Source of the DNA: CAWIJJ01 sp963836425
Lineage (GTDB): Bacteria > Acidobacteriota > Terriglobia > Bryobacterales > Bryobacteraceae
Direction: 5' to 3'
Assembly (NCBI GenBank): GCA_963836425.1
Contig: CAWIJJ010000010.1
Location: forward strand, 124,001 to 188,000
DNA length: 64,000 nt
In this document: positions 17,149 through 25,674 of the stretch, in pieces
Numbering within the stretch: position 1 is the stretch's first letter
How the letters are laid out: the number at the start of each line of letters is the position of its first letter
Program-made: the position numbers and the translations under genes
Notes under the pieces: generated by a model
The model's input: the letters and a program-made list of their open reading frames with translations, nothing else
Told to the model about the DNA's origin: nothing
Database searches by the model: none

Positions 17149-17315
17149 GGGTCCGTGAAGAATCCCCGCTTGCTGACGCGCGTAATCCACTGACGATACC
17201 AAACCGCGGCCGTGAGGGAGCGGTCAGGAAAATATTGTTTCACAGCCCGCGAAACGGTGCGGAATCGACTCGCTCTCGCCCGGACACTCTCGCGCCTCCT
17301 CTGGGCCGCGCTCGT

Positions 17316-17516
17316 TAAGCACCGCGAGAAGACGGAGCGTACCGGCTCTGTGACCTCGAGGAAAGTTGCCGACGCGGTCGCCGTCCAGAACTTCACTATC
17401 GATCGCCGTGAGGCCCACCTTGAATATTTATCAAGCAACTCGGCGTTAGTAAGTGCCAGTGCGTCCACTGCGACGTCACAGCGGAAATCAAGCGTGGTTA
17501 GCAGGGAAGAATAAGC
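17316..17516 (+). pseudogene. decayed second copy of the rplI 3' end
   Basis: Translation gives TGSVTSRKVADAVAVQNFTI then DRREAHLEYL, against FGSVTSKDVAEAL and NFTIDRRKIHLDD in the intact rplI. Base-level similarity continues through shared blocks (atcaagcaactcggcg; gatgtcac/gacgtcac then gcggaaatcaa) and a GAAGAATAAGCG end against GAAGAGTAAGCG, with small gaps. A T-rich run (ttctttttggga) about 50 bases on recalls the rplI terminator. It matches the copy at about 11051-11256. There is no N-terminal part, so it cannot be functional. Confidence 0.85.
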
Positions 17517-17688
17517 GTCCAGGCTGTCCCCAAGAAACAAGGACCGGAGGCTTTCCGTTCTTTTTGGGAAGCGGCAGTATTAACCTCTCTCTTTCTGCTT
17601 TCCACTCTTGCGTTCACACCGCAGTCCCCACTGATACAGCAACCCCAGATTATAATCACCGCTCCTTCTTGCCGGTCCACCAGATAGG

Positions 17689-19236
17689 GTGTACTCTTCA
17701 AGCGAGGTGGTCGCGGTGTTAGCCAGGAATGAAAGCGCGGCTAAGGCTCGTCGGCGGCTGTCCGCATGGGCGGCGGTTTGTTTCGTCGCACTGGCCGCAG
17801 GAGCGGCGGGTGCGGAGCTTCGCGTGCGGGTAGTCGATGACCTCTCTGGAGCCCCGCAGTCATCGGTTGATGTCCGGGTCGGCCGGGAGGGCGCGCGCGA
17901 GTTGGTGGCCGAAATGGAAACCGGGCCGGAGGGAAGAGCGCGGAACGAAAAGCTGACTGCCGCGACTTACCAGATCGAATTTGCCAAGGCGGGATACTTG
18001 CCCTTGACACTTACCTTCCGGCTTCCCTCGCCGGAGGTGACTGTAAGACTGGTGCCGTACGGCGTGATCCGGGGGCAGGTTTACGGAAGCGACGGGGCGC
18101 CGTTGCGATTGTCCCCGCTACCGGGCGCGATGGGGCCGTCCGCCATCATCTGCCTCTTTCGGGAAAGCGATCCCCTGAACGTGGTTCAGCGGGTTGCGGT
18201 AGGGCCGGAAGGCCGCTTCATGATCGAAGCCGGTCCCGGCGTGTACCACGCCGGATTGTGGTATTCGGGCCTGCCGGAAGGAGGCGGAGTGCAGTTCTTC
18301 TCACGGGGCGGCGCTCCGGAAGCGATCATGCTCCGGGAAGGCGAGGAACGTCAGGACATCAACTTCCTTCTTCGCCCGGGGAGCGGCGTGAACGTGAGCG
18401 GCCGGGTAGAATCTCCCGTCTCGGGTCCCGTGTTTGTGGTTACCCTGGCCGTTCCTGACCGGCCTGCCGCGGCCGTTGCCCGGTCGCTGACCGACGATAC
18501 GGGGAGCTTCCGGTTTTACAATATTGCTGCGGGAGAATATGACGTGCTCGCCGCCGGCGCCCAGGAATCGGAGACATTCTTCGGCAGGCAACGAATTCGA
18601 GTCAGTGCAGGCGAACCGGTTACTTCGAACATTCTGGCAGGTGCCGGCCGGAATCTCGAAGTGATCTTCGCAGGATCGGAAAACGCCGAACGCAGCCCGT
18701 CGGACTGTCCCGCGAGCGCGACCGCCATTGCCCGGCCGCTGGAGCCGTGGGGAGCGTGGTCCACGCGCGCCCGTGGAGTGAAGTTGCAGGAGGTTTCCGC
18801 GCTCGCCGCCGTTCCGCCGGGGCTGATCCAGATCTCGGTGAACGATTTGGGAAATCGCTGCTTCTCCCTTTCTTCCACAATTGTGGACAGCCGGCTCGAA
18901 CTGGAACGGCCGCTCCGTTTGCGGGTGGCGGCGGCGGGAGGCATCGCAGGCCGGGTAGGTACTCCGCCCAGCGGGAGCGCAATAGTCGTGGTCCTGGCGG
19001 CGGAGAACGTGTCGGAATCCCCCGTACGCGTACAAGTGCCGGACGGGTCTGGCCGGTTTCGCTTCGAAGGGTTGAGGCCCGGCAGGTACCGGATCTCGGC
19101 GCTGTCTGGCTCCGCGTCCCGCTCCGCATGGTTCCAGGATCCGGCGGCGGGATTTCCGGTGGACGTACAAGAGGGCGCGAAGCTCGAATTGGATTTGCCG
19201 TTGATCTCGGGGGACGGAAAGGAGAGGGGCCGATGA
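17689..19236 (+). CDS. exported carboxypeptidase-regulatory-like repeat protein 1
   Basis: A GTG start at 17689 gives 515 residues; a TATAAT hexamer sits at 17651. A Lys/Arg-rich N-terminus and a hydrophobic segment (WAAVCFVALAAGAAGA) form the export signal. The rest is a chain of CNA-B/carboxypeptidase-regulatory-like modules: LRVRVVDDLSGAPQSSVDVR with LTAATYQIEFAKAGYLPLTL, IRGQVYGSDGAPLR, SGRVESPVSGPVFVV with GSFRFYNIAAGEYDVLA, and IAGRVGTPPSG with GRFRFEGLRPGRYRISAL. No enzyme domain is visible. Acidobacteriota have many such cell-surface repeat proteins of unknown function. The stop overlaps the next gene (ATGA), so the two are a unit. Confidence 0.8.
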   Translation: MYSSSEVVAVLARNESAAKARRRLSAWAAVCFVALAAGAAGAELRVRVVDDLSGAPQSSVDVRVGREGARELVAEMETGPEGRARNEKLTAATYQIEFAKAGYLPLTLTFRLPSPEVTVRLVPYGVIRGQVYGSDGAPLRLSPLPGAMGPSAIICLFRESDPLNVVQRVAVGPEGRFMIEAGPGVYHAGLWYSGLPEGGGVQFFSRGGAPEAIMLREGEERQDINFLLRPGSGVNVSGRVESPVSGPVFVVTLAVPDRPAAAVARSLTDDTGSFRFYNIAAGEYDVLAAGAQESETFFGRQRIRVSAGEPVTSNILAGAGRNLEVIFAGSENAERSPSDCPASATAIARPLEPWGAWSTRARGVKLQEVSALAAVPPGLIQISVNDLGNRCFSLSSTIVDSRLELERPLRLRVAAAGGIAGRVGTPPSGSAIVVVLAAENVSESPVRVQVPDGSGRFRFEGLRPGRYRISALSGSASRSAWFQDPAAGFPVDVQEGAKLELDLPLISGDGKERGR

Positions 19237-20849
19237 AAGTGCGGAAGGCGGGGTTTTTGATCGTCGTCGGCTGTGCGGCACTATGTCAGGCGCCGCCACC
19301 TGCTGTTTCGGTTTCGGGCACGCTCACCGGTGTGGGAAGCGGCAAGCCCCTTATGGGCTACGCCATTCAGGCGGTGCTCGCGACGTCTCTTGACGGCAGG
19401 CCGGCGGGTCGGGCAATGGGAACGGTCACGCGCACCGATGCCGCGGGACGCTACTTGTTGAAAGTCCCGCCGGGAAACTACCGCTTGATGGTGCGGGGCC
19501 TGGGATCTCCGCGGGCGCTTGCGACCCGCAGCATCCGGATGGAAGCGGACCTGGATCGCGTGGATTTGCAGGTTGCCGAGGATGGCTCGATCACGGGCAA
19601 GGTGCTCGACGGGAACCGCGAACCGGTTGCCGATGCCACGGTAATGCTGGTCTCACAGGAGTACGGTCCGGCGGGACTTGGGTATTTCGTCAAGTCGGTG
19701 GCGTCCACGGACCGGGACGGCGTATACACGTTCCCTCACGCCGCCAGCGGACTTCCCTACCTCACGATGGTTTGGAAACGGGATCGCCGGCTGCAAGCCC
19801 GCGACGAAGTACCGAAGGACATCGCCATGCGAAGACCCGCGACCGTGCCCACGTTCTATCCAAACGCCGATTCGCCCGGTGGGGGTGCGGCTGTGACGCT
19901 TGGGGCAGGGGAGGCGAGGGAGGGAGTGGACATCAAGCTCAAGACCGCGACGGGCTACTGCGCCGAGGGTAAGATCGTGGGTCCGGACGGCACGGCGAAG
20001 TTCACACTCGATTTCGCGCCGGTGCAGGCCGGGCGGTCGAACAGCGGCGGCTTCTTCTACACTCGTCCGGAGGGTACGACGGGTCCGGACAGGACCTTTC
20101 GGATTTGCAACTTGACCCCGGGACCGTACCGCATGGGCGCCAATGTGGGCACGGCGTCCGCAGTTCTCGATTTCATAATTGCGGACCAGGACGTTGCCGG
20201 TCTTATGGCAACTCCAGTGGAGGCTCCGGGACTCGAGGGACACGCAGTTTGGGATCGGGAGGCTGCGGCCGCGCCAGACCCGTCCATCGTGGTGTCTCTG
20301 CTATCGGTGGATGGCGCCGGTAGACCCATCGAAGCCCAGGTTCAGGCTCCGGGAACATTTGTCATTCCAGCGTTGCCGGCAGACAGTTACACGGTTCGTG
20401 TCACTGCGGCAGCAACTGGCGTTTTTGTGAAGGAGATTCGTGCCGGGGGACAAGACATCAGGCACGGTGTCCTTCGCCCGCGGGCGCTGCCGCCGGGCGC
20501 GGGGTTGACTATCCTGTTATCGAAGGATGGAGGCCGGATCCGCACGCAGGTGCGCGATCGCAAAGGAGCCGTGGTAACGGACATCCCGGTTTGGATTCTG
20601 CCTGCCGGAGCAGCATCAGAGGCCGTCCTCGCAAACGCGCTCATCATGGGACAGACCGATGCCTCTGGCCAGTACACAAGCGAGACTCTCGCACCCGGGA
20701 AGTACTTCGTTGCCGCCACCGAAGACTCCGTGAATTTTGACCCAGCATCCATCAGCCGCTTGTGGCGCACGCGGTCGCGATTTCACGAAGTCGATCTTTC
20801 GGCAGGCGCCGAGGCGGCGGTAACGCTCGAGCCGGTCCGGCTCGACTGA
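19233..20849 (+). CDS. exported carboxypeptidase-regulatory-like repeat protein 2
   Basis: The ATG at 19233 follows GGAAAGGAGAGG and overlaps the previous stop, giving 538 residues. It opens with a signal peptide (VRKAGFLIVVGCAALCQA) that contains a Cys and might be a lipoprotein signal. Modules follow: VSVSGTLTGVGSGKPLMGYA with GRYLLKVPPGNYRLMVRGLG, ITGKVLDGNREPVADATVML with YTFPHAASGLPYLTM, YCAEGKIVGPDGTAKFTLDF, and a late one with GQYTSETLAPGKYFVAATED. Same build as the preceding protein, so probably partners or paralogues on the cell surface. No catalytic motif seen. Confidence 0.8.
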   Translation: MKVRKAGFLIVVGCAALCQAPPPAVSVSGTLTGVGSGKPLMGYAIQAVLATSLDGRPAGRAMGTVTRTDAAGRYLLKVPPGNYRLMVRGLGSPRALATRSIRMEADLDRVDLQVAEDGSITGKVLDGNREPVADATVMLVSQEYGPAGLGYFVKSVASTDRDGVYTFPHAASGLPYLTMVWKRDRRLQARDEVPKDIAMRRPATVPTFYPNADSPGGGAAVTLGAGEAREGVDIKLKTATGYCAEGKIVGPDGTAKFTLDFAPVQAGRSNSGGFFYTRPEGTTGPDRTFRICNLTPGPYRMGANVGTASAVLDFIIADQDVAGLMATPVEAPGLEGHAVWDREAAAAPDPSIVVSLLSVDGAGRPIEAQVQAPGTFVIPALPADSYTVRVTAAATGVFVKEIRAGGQDIRHGVLRPRALPPGAGLTILLSKDGGRIRTQVRDRKGAVVTDIPVWILPAGAASEAVLANALIMGQTDASGQYTSETLAPGKYFVAATEDSVNFDPASISRLWRTRSRFHEVDLSAGAEAAVTLEPVRLD

Positions 20850-20931
20850 ATATTTTGGGCAGCAATACGTCACGCCCAACGTCCGCGGGGTTTTCGACTT
20901 GGCTCGTTTCGCCGCGCGCCAAATCGCGCCG

Positions 20932-21674
20932 TCAATTCTCCGAAGGCCGCTCAGCATTTTCGACCACGAAGACTGCCACCTGCGCCTTCTTCCGAACAAG
21001 CTTCAGGCCCAACCTGTCAAGAACGTCATCCAGCGTGCCATCGGCCGAATTCGCGGATGAACCCCACTTCTCCGTCTGGATCTGATAGAGTCCGCTCAAG
21101 CCCGTCTCATCGACAACCGGCAACTCGCTCCAGTTGGACACGTATGCCGCCAGGTCGGCCATATCTACCGCGGACCCTCGAAGCCCCTTGCCTTGACCGC
21201 CCACAAACTGATGGCAGCCGGGTGCGGCGAGGTCCAGGCTTCCAAACGGAGCGGCTTCCGTGCAATCCTGCTCTCGAACCTTCGCTCTCTCGAGCTTGGG
21301 CCCTCGAGATCCAACCCTGAGCGCGTATATCGCCATTTCCGTGACTTCACGACGCATTCGCAGCTTGAGACGGTCTGCCAACACCGCTTGCAGCATGAAC
21401 CGTATCCGCTCATTTCGCGCCTTCGTGGATAGGCCGCGCGGAACCGGCGCTGCCGCGACTACTTCCATGTCGTATGCCGTGCTAAACATCCAATCCGGAA
21501 TGCCTTTGATCCGCTGCTCGAGATCCCGGCTCGCCGTCGATCGCCCGTCTTCGCCGTCTTGATCGAAGCTATGAAATCCTGACCCTGACGCTCCCGCCGG
21601 ACCTGTGTTTGCCTGCTAGCCGGTGCTGCCTGCGCCAACTGTAACTCCGGACCACGCCGTGGCGGTTGCGGCAT
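20932..21674 (-). pseudogene. TIGR03435-type exported protein, frameshifted
   Basis: The C-terminal part is clear from 21489 on: FSTAYDMEVVAAAPVPRGLS, then RIRFMLQAVLADRLKLRMRR and ETGLSGLYQIQTEKWG, the conserved pieces of the TIGR03435 family of Acidobacteriota. The N-terminal motif of the family, FIASIKTAKTGDRRR followed by GISSSGSKAF, lies in a different frame at about 21590-21500, and the part between them is shortened. At least one frameshift and a deletion have therefore broken the gene. The family's role is unknown. It often sits behind a PadR gene and a permease-prefix-like protein, exactly as here. Confidence 0.75.
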
Positions 21675-22015
21675 GCAGGCCCAAGGCAGGCTGACAACGT
21701 CGCCAGCAGGGCAAGCGATACGAGCGCGCCCGTTGCCAGCGACGCCGGCCGTGGGGCCGCCTCACTTACGAACCGCCAGGAAACTGTGCCGTCAACCGGA
21801 TAATGGGGCGTGTCCGCCGCCTCCTGCCACACGCGCGCTCGGGAAATCGTAACAAGCAGGTCCCACAACAAATCAACCAGCAGCCTTACGCGACAGAGAG
21901 TTCCTTTTTCATCGCGGGCGCGGTCGAGGACCAGATGCACCGCCTCCTCGTCATAGACCCGCCGGAAACCCGCCGGGTAGAAGCGCAGGAGCAGAACGAA
22001 AAGCCGTTCAGACAT
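21569..22015 (-). CDS. membrane protein with permease-prefix-like N-terminus, C-terminus probably altered
   Basis: Starts at the ATG at 22015 inside the PadR stop region. The first 70 residues (SERLFVLLLRFYPAGFRRVY, DEEAVHLVLDRARDEKG, LLVDLLWDLLVTISRAR) match the N-terminal helical prefix seen before ADOP permeases and in stand-alone proteins behind PadR genes. A membrane segment follows (ASLATGALVSLALLATLSACL). The last 35 residues are Arg/Gly-rich and run antiparallel in frame over the start of the TIGR03435 remnant, so the natural end, or a fusion to that domain, has probably been lost by frameshift. Confidence 0.55.
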   Translation of the reverse strand: MSERLFVLLLRFYPAGFRRVYDEEAVHLVLDRARDEKGTLCRVRLLVDLLWDLLVTISRARVWQEAADTPHYPVDGTVSWRFVSEAAPRPASLATGALVSLALLATLSACLGPACRNRHGVVRSYSWRRQHRLAGKHRSGGSVRVRIS

Positions 22016-22355
22016 AGTCGCCCCGCAGGATCTGTTTGGTGCGTGCAAGGCGTAGCAGATCCGCCAGCCGTTCGGCCTCCGACCGGGCAAGTTTCCGCCC
22101 CGCCGGAGTCAGATGGTAGTAACGGCGCCGTTCGTGGCCTGTCGCTTTGCCTCTTTCCCCAACCTCCTCAATCAGACCCTCCTCGAGCATGGCCTGAACC
22201 GAGCTGTAGAGCGTCCCTGGACCCAGCCGCATCCGTCCCTCGGTCTGTTCCTCCACCCGCCGCATAATCGCGTAACCGTGAAGGTCCTCATCGGCTAGTG
22301 AGAGCAGGATATGGAAAGCTGCTGAGGGAAGGGGATTGAGCTTCTGTTTCGGCAT
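22008..22355 (-). CDS. PadR family transcriptional regulator
   Basis: The 115 residues form a PadR winged helix: FHILLSLADEDLHGYAIMRR (helices 1-2), VEEQTEGRMRLGPGTLYSSV (recognition helix), then the wing with ERRRYYHLTPAGRKLARSEA. PadR proteins usually repress their own operon and a neighbouring transporter-like gene. It overlaps the next gene by 8 bases and a dyad covers its start, so autoregulation is likely. This gene plus prefix-like protein plus TIGR03435 is a recurrent Acidobacteriota arrangement, here partly decayed. Confidence 0.93.
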   Translation of the reverse strand: MPKQKLNPLPSAAFHILLSLADEDLHGYAIMRRVEEQTEGRMRLGPGTLYSSVQAMLEEGLIEEVGERGKATGHERRRYYHLTPAGRKLARSEAERLADLLRLARTKQILRGDYV

Positions 22356-22389
22356 AGTTCGAAGTTCAGTATATCGAACATCGACTATG
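22353..22389. promoter_or_regulatory. dyad over the PadR start, probable self-operator
   Basis: CATAGTTCGA at 22353-22362 and TCGACTATG at 22381-22389 form a long inverted repeat with one unpaired base; between them TATCGA-ACA-TCGA makes a tighter palindrome (22373-22384). The dyad covers the start codon and the expected promoter of the padR gene, the usual place for PadR self-repression. Confidence 0.5.
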
Positions 22390-22466
22390 TGTCAAGCCGG
22401 ATTTGTGGACTATTCGAGCGCAGTGCGCCGTCGCAGCAAGGCGTTTGGGACAGGCGGTGGGGCCTG

Positions 22467-23225
22467 TTATGCGGCTCGTTTGAAGCGCCACAAACCGATC
22501 GCGAACAGGCCGCCGGCCAGCAGCAGAAGCGTGCCCGGTTCCGGACTCGGGACGGCAGCTGGGACCGCTGTCAAAACCGCCAGTTCCAGATCGATTCCTG
22601 GATTGTCCGGGATCACAGCATCCAGAAGGTCGTCTCCAGGGATCGTCGTTCCCGCGGTGGTACCGGCAGCATCCGGCGCGACAGTTACGTCGGGAATCGC
22701 CGGAACACAATTCGTCGTGGCCGGCGGAGCAGGCGCAACCGGCGCTATGATCGGGATTACAGGGACTGGTGCGGGGGGCATCACCATCGGAGTTCTTGTT
22801 CCGCGCGCTCCGGTACTGCGTTGACCCACGCCCCCGACGTTGACCGCCGGGGCCACCGGAGCGACGGGAATCGGCGCAGGAGCCGGTGGGGGTGCCACCG
22901 GAGCCGGAGTCGTCACTGTGCTGGACGCGACACAAGGAATGACACTAGGCGAAATCGGGACCGGAGCCGGTATCCAGGGAATGACGACGCTGGTCTGGAC
23001 AGTACTCGATACCACCGCGGTCGGGATACTGTACGACCATCTCTGAAACGAACGGCCCACAGCCGTGCCGGAAGCTATATTGACCGCCGACGTGCAATTC
23101 GATGTGCCATTCGCGGGTGTGCACCCACCCGCCGCGGTCGTCACGTTGTCGGACGTGATGATTCCGTTCGCCGATAGTATGCCGCAAGCTCCAACGATCA
23201 GTAGAATCTGCCTTGTGACTCGCAC
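22467..23225 (-). CDS. PEP-CTERM sorted exported protein
   Basis: The 252 residues start with a signal peptide (RQILLIVGACGILSANG). The centre is a low-complexity Pro/Ala/Val-rich stretch (PAPVAPPPAPAPIPVAPVAP). The C-terminus is a PEP-CTERM tripartite signal: PEPGT, a hydrophobic helix LLLLAGGLFAIGLW, and basic RFKRAA. Such proteins are cleaved and attached by an exosortase (EpsH/XrtA type), usually during extracellular polysaccharide production. No exosortase gene is in this window, so it acts with genes elsewhere. Body function unknown. Confidence 0.85.
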   Translation of the reverse strand: MRVTRQILLIVGACGILSANGIITSDNVTTAAGGCTPANGTSNCTSAVNIASGTAVGRSFQRWSYSIPTAVVSSTVQTSVVIPWIPAPVPISPSVIPCVASSTVTTPAPVAPPPAPAPIPVAPVAPAVNVGGVGQRSTGARGTRTPMVMPPAPVPVIPIIAPVAPAPPATTNCVPAIPDVTVAPDAAGTTAGTTIPGDDLLDAVIPDNPGIDLELAVLTAVPAAVPSPEPGTLLLLAGGLFAIGLWRFKRAA

Positions 23226-23407
23226 TCAGAACCTCCGAAGGTAACGGCGTCCGTCTACGCTCATGATTGGCGCAGTTTGGGACTGATCGAACGCCTACCA
23301 GTATATGGAGTCCCATAACTATAGACAACCCCGGATGTTACCCATGTGTGCGAAAATGCATGGAAATGTAGAGTTTATACAGGGGAACACCCGATCATTC
23401 GATCGTT

Positions 23408-24061
23408 TTACGGTTCCGGCAACTCGCGGTATTCGATGTTCCGCAATCCGCCCACCGTGGAGTAGGAGGCAATTCCGAGCGGCGTTGAGAGGTCGATCTG
23501 GCTGCCGGCGCGAAGTCCGATAGTCCGTCCGGCGGTCGCCAATTCAATGATCAACTCGTCGTCGATCCACGCCTGGATCAGGCCGTCCGCCACGCGCAGG
23601 CGCAGCTTGTACCACTGCCCGCGTTTGAATTCCTTGAAGCTCGACGTCTCGTTTTCCGAGGCGTCCATGTCATCCACGCTGGAGAGCCCCACCAGTCCGC
23701 CTCCCCAGCCGCCGTTGATCCAGGAGCAGAACGCATCGCCTACCGGAAAGGTGATGCCGGCGAAGAAATCGTACCCGTCCAGCCGCGCCGCTTCGAGGCG
23801 CAGTTCATAGTTGTATTTCGGAAATGGCTTGACGTAATTGACGCCCGTCATCACGCCGTTGCCCAGCACAATCATTCCATCCTGCACCGACACCTTGCCC
23901 TTGCCGATGAACGGCGTCTCCTTCCATCCATCGAGGGACTTACCGTCGAACATCTTTCGCCATTCGGTCGCGGGCGGCTGCTTCGCATCCTGCGAACAGA
24001 CCGGAACCGCGCCCGCCAGCGCCAGTATTACGCCCAACGCCGTATTGCCGAATCCGCGCAT
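23408..24061 (-). CDS. DUF1080 (3-keto-disaccharide hydrolase-like) exported protein
   Basis: The ATG at 24061 follows AAGGAGAGG and gives 217 residues with a signal peptide (GVILALAGAVPVCSQ). The DUF1080/LamG-like jelly-roll is recognised by WRKMFDGKSLDGWKETPF, VQDGMIVLGNG, YELRLEAARLDGYDFFAGIT and a final IASYSTVGGLRNIEYREL. DUF1080 proteins are concanavalin-like and some hydrolyse 3-keto-glycosides. It is 44 bases behind the GH29 gene and likely co-transcribed, which suggests shared glycan use. Confidence 0.85.
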   Translation of the reverse strand: MRGFGNTALGVILALAGAVPVCSQDAKQPPATEWRKMFDGKSLDGWKETPFIGKGKVSVQDGMIVLGNGVMTGVNYVKPFPKYNYELRLEAARLDGYDFFAGITFPVGDAFCSWINGGWGGGLVGLSSVDDMDASENETSSFKEFKRGQWYKLRLRVADGLIQAWIDDELIIELATAGRTIGLRAGSQIDLSTPLGIASYSTVGGLRNIEYRELPEP

Positions 24062-24105
24062 AATCTTGAGCCTCTCCTTCTCATCCACCAACGCCGGTGC
24101 GCCTC

Positions 24106-25611
24106 TCATCGAAGGCCCGTGATCTTGAACGTATACGCGGGGCTCTCCGGAAGTTTTGCGGACAGCGCAGCCGGAACCGTCACCGTGAGACGGTCCCCCA
24201 GCCGCCCGGTTTCGAGCGGCTGTCCCGACGGCAACAGCGTCACTTTCGTCCCGGCCGCCGGTTGGATGCCTTCAAATGCGAACTCCTCCACCGGACGGCG
24301 CGGCACGATCGCGAAGACTGCGTCGCCCTTGGCCGTGTAGAAGGCCTCCACGCGGGCGAATCCGGAAGGCGGGGTATCCACCATTTTGGTGATGTCGTAG
24401 TCCGCCATGAACTCCTTCTGCTCCAGCTTTGGAACGGTGCCCGTGCTCCACTGCCGCGGCTGCTTCCAGGCCCGCGTCCCGTAAATAGCCTCTCCATTCG
24501 TACGCAGCCAGTCGCCAATCTCCACCAGGCGCTGCTGCATGATCACCGGGATGGTCCCGTCCGATGCCGGTCCGATATCCAGCAACAGGTTTCCGCCCCG
24601 GCTCACGATGTCGATCAGCATCAGCAGCAGTTCGCGCCCGGAATGATAGTCCGAAATCTTCTCCGCCCGGTTGTACCCGTAAGAGAATCCCATTCCCCGG
24701 CTCTCTTCCCACGGGTGCGCCGCCTGCTCCATGCCCGACGTGTATTCGGTGGTGAAGTAGCCGCCGTGCTTGTGCCGTGTCTCTTTGCCCCAGCGGTCGT
24801 TGATCACCACTTTGTCGCGCACCGGCGACTCGTTGAACAGCCACTGGAGCAACTCGGTGGAGCGCCACTCGTCGCTCGGCAGGTCCCATTCGCCGTCGGA
24901 GAAAATGATGCTCGGCTTGGCGTGCGTCACCACGTCTTTGAACTGCGGCATCATGTGCTCGGTGACGTAGCGCTTCTTGTCGGAAAGCCAGATCGGGTTG
25001 TACCACTCGTAGAGCGAGTAGTAGATGCCCATTTCCAGGCTGCGGCGGCGACCGGCCTCCATCAGGTCCAGAAGCAGGTCGCGCTTCGGCCCGATGTCCA
25101 CAGCGTTCCACAGACGCCCCCACGATCGGTTCGCCTGCGCACTGCGCCATAGCGTGTATCCTTCGTGGTGCTTGGAGGTGAGCGCCACGTATTTCGCGCC
25201 GGAGCGCACGAACAGGTCCGCCCAGTAGTCCGGGTCGTAGAGTTCGGCGCGGAACATCGGCGCGAAATCGAAATAGGAAAAGTTCGGGCCATACACGCGA
25301 TCGTGAAAGCGCCTGGTTACGGCGCCCCCGCCCGTAGGCCCTGTGGCGCGGGCGCCCTTGGTGAGCGAATTCCAGTACCACTCGGCGTAGGACGTCTCGC
25401 CCTTCACCTGAACGGCGCCGAACGCCGGCACCGAGTAGACGCCCCAATGAATGAAGATCCCGAATTTTGCATCTGTAAACCAGCCGGGAGTGGGACGGCT
25501 GTCAATCGAGGACCACGTGGCCTCGTAGCGGTCGGCAGCAGCGGCGCGGCCGGCAAATGCCGCGGCAAGTGGTGCGGCGGCGCAGGTTCGCAGCAGGTCT
25601 CTTCGACGCAT
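24106..25611 (-). CDS. alpha-L-fucosidase, GH29 family, Tat-exported
   Basis: Starting at ATG 25611 (501 residues), the N-terminus RRRDLLRTCAAAPLAAAFAG is a twin-arginine signal. The GH29 barrel is clear: WFTDAKFGIFIHWGVYSVPA, YVALTSKHHEGYTLWRS, RDLLLDLMEAGRRRSLEMGI, SIIFSDGEWD with the Asp/Glu region of the catalytic site, and GGNLLLDIGPASDGTIPV. GH29 enzymes remove alpha-linked fucose from glycans. A C-terminal beta domain is present. The 5' region shares a short spacer with the divergent cytochrome gene. First of a pair with the DUF1080 gene. Confidence 0.93.
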   Translation of the reverse strand: MRRRDLLRTCAAAPLAAAFAGRAAAADRYEATWSSIDSRPTPGWFTDAKFGIFIHWGVYSVPAFGAVQVKGETSYAEWYWNSLTKGARATGPTGGGAVTRRFHDRVYGPNFSYFDFAPMFRAELYDPDYWADLFVRSGAKYVALTSKHHEGYTLWRSAQANRSWGRLWNAVDIGPKRDLLLDLMEAGRRRSLEMGIYYSLYEWYNPIWLSDKKRYVTEHMMPQFKDVVTHAKPSIIFSDGEWDLPSDEWRSTELLQWLFNESPVRDKVVINDRWGKETRHKHGGYFTTEYTSGMEQAAHPWEESRGMGFSYGYNRAEKISDYHSGRELLLMLIDIVSRGGNLLLDIGPASDGTIPVIMQQRLVEIGDWLRTNGEAIYGTRAWKQPRQWSTGTVPKLEQKEFMADYDITKMVDTPPSGFARVEAFYTAKGDAVFAIVPRRPVEEFAFEGIQPAAGTKVTLLPSGQPLETGRLGDRLTVTVPAALSAKLPESPAYTFKITGLR

Positions 25612-25619
25612 ACGGCCTG

Positions 25620-25625
25620 ATGGTA
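25620..25625 (-). promoter_or_regulatory. -10-like hexamer before the fucosidase start
   Basis: Read on the minus strand, TACCAT ends 8 bases before the ATG at 25611, with no ribosome site between. This predicts a leaderless or nearly leaderless mRNA. The match to the consensus is modest. Confidence 0.3.
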
Positions 25626-25661
25626 TCACCCTGGTTTGCCAAAGTGCGCACGCGCACGTTG

Positions 25662-25667
25662 TATGAT
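25662..25667 (+). promoter_or_regulatory. -10-like hexamer before the cytochrome start
   Basis: TATGAT ends 7 bases before the ATG at 25675, so transcription would begin at the start codon itself. A TTGCCA at 25636-25641 could be the -35 box but the spacer is long (20). Confidence 0.4.
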
Positions 25668-25674
25668 ATTTCCC

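Noticed and set aside
17155..17320. Transposase fragment on the minus strand
   Set aside because: A short stretch (AVKQYFPDRSLTAAVWYRQW) looks protein-like but matches no transposase motif I can name.
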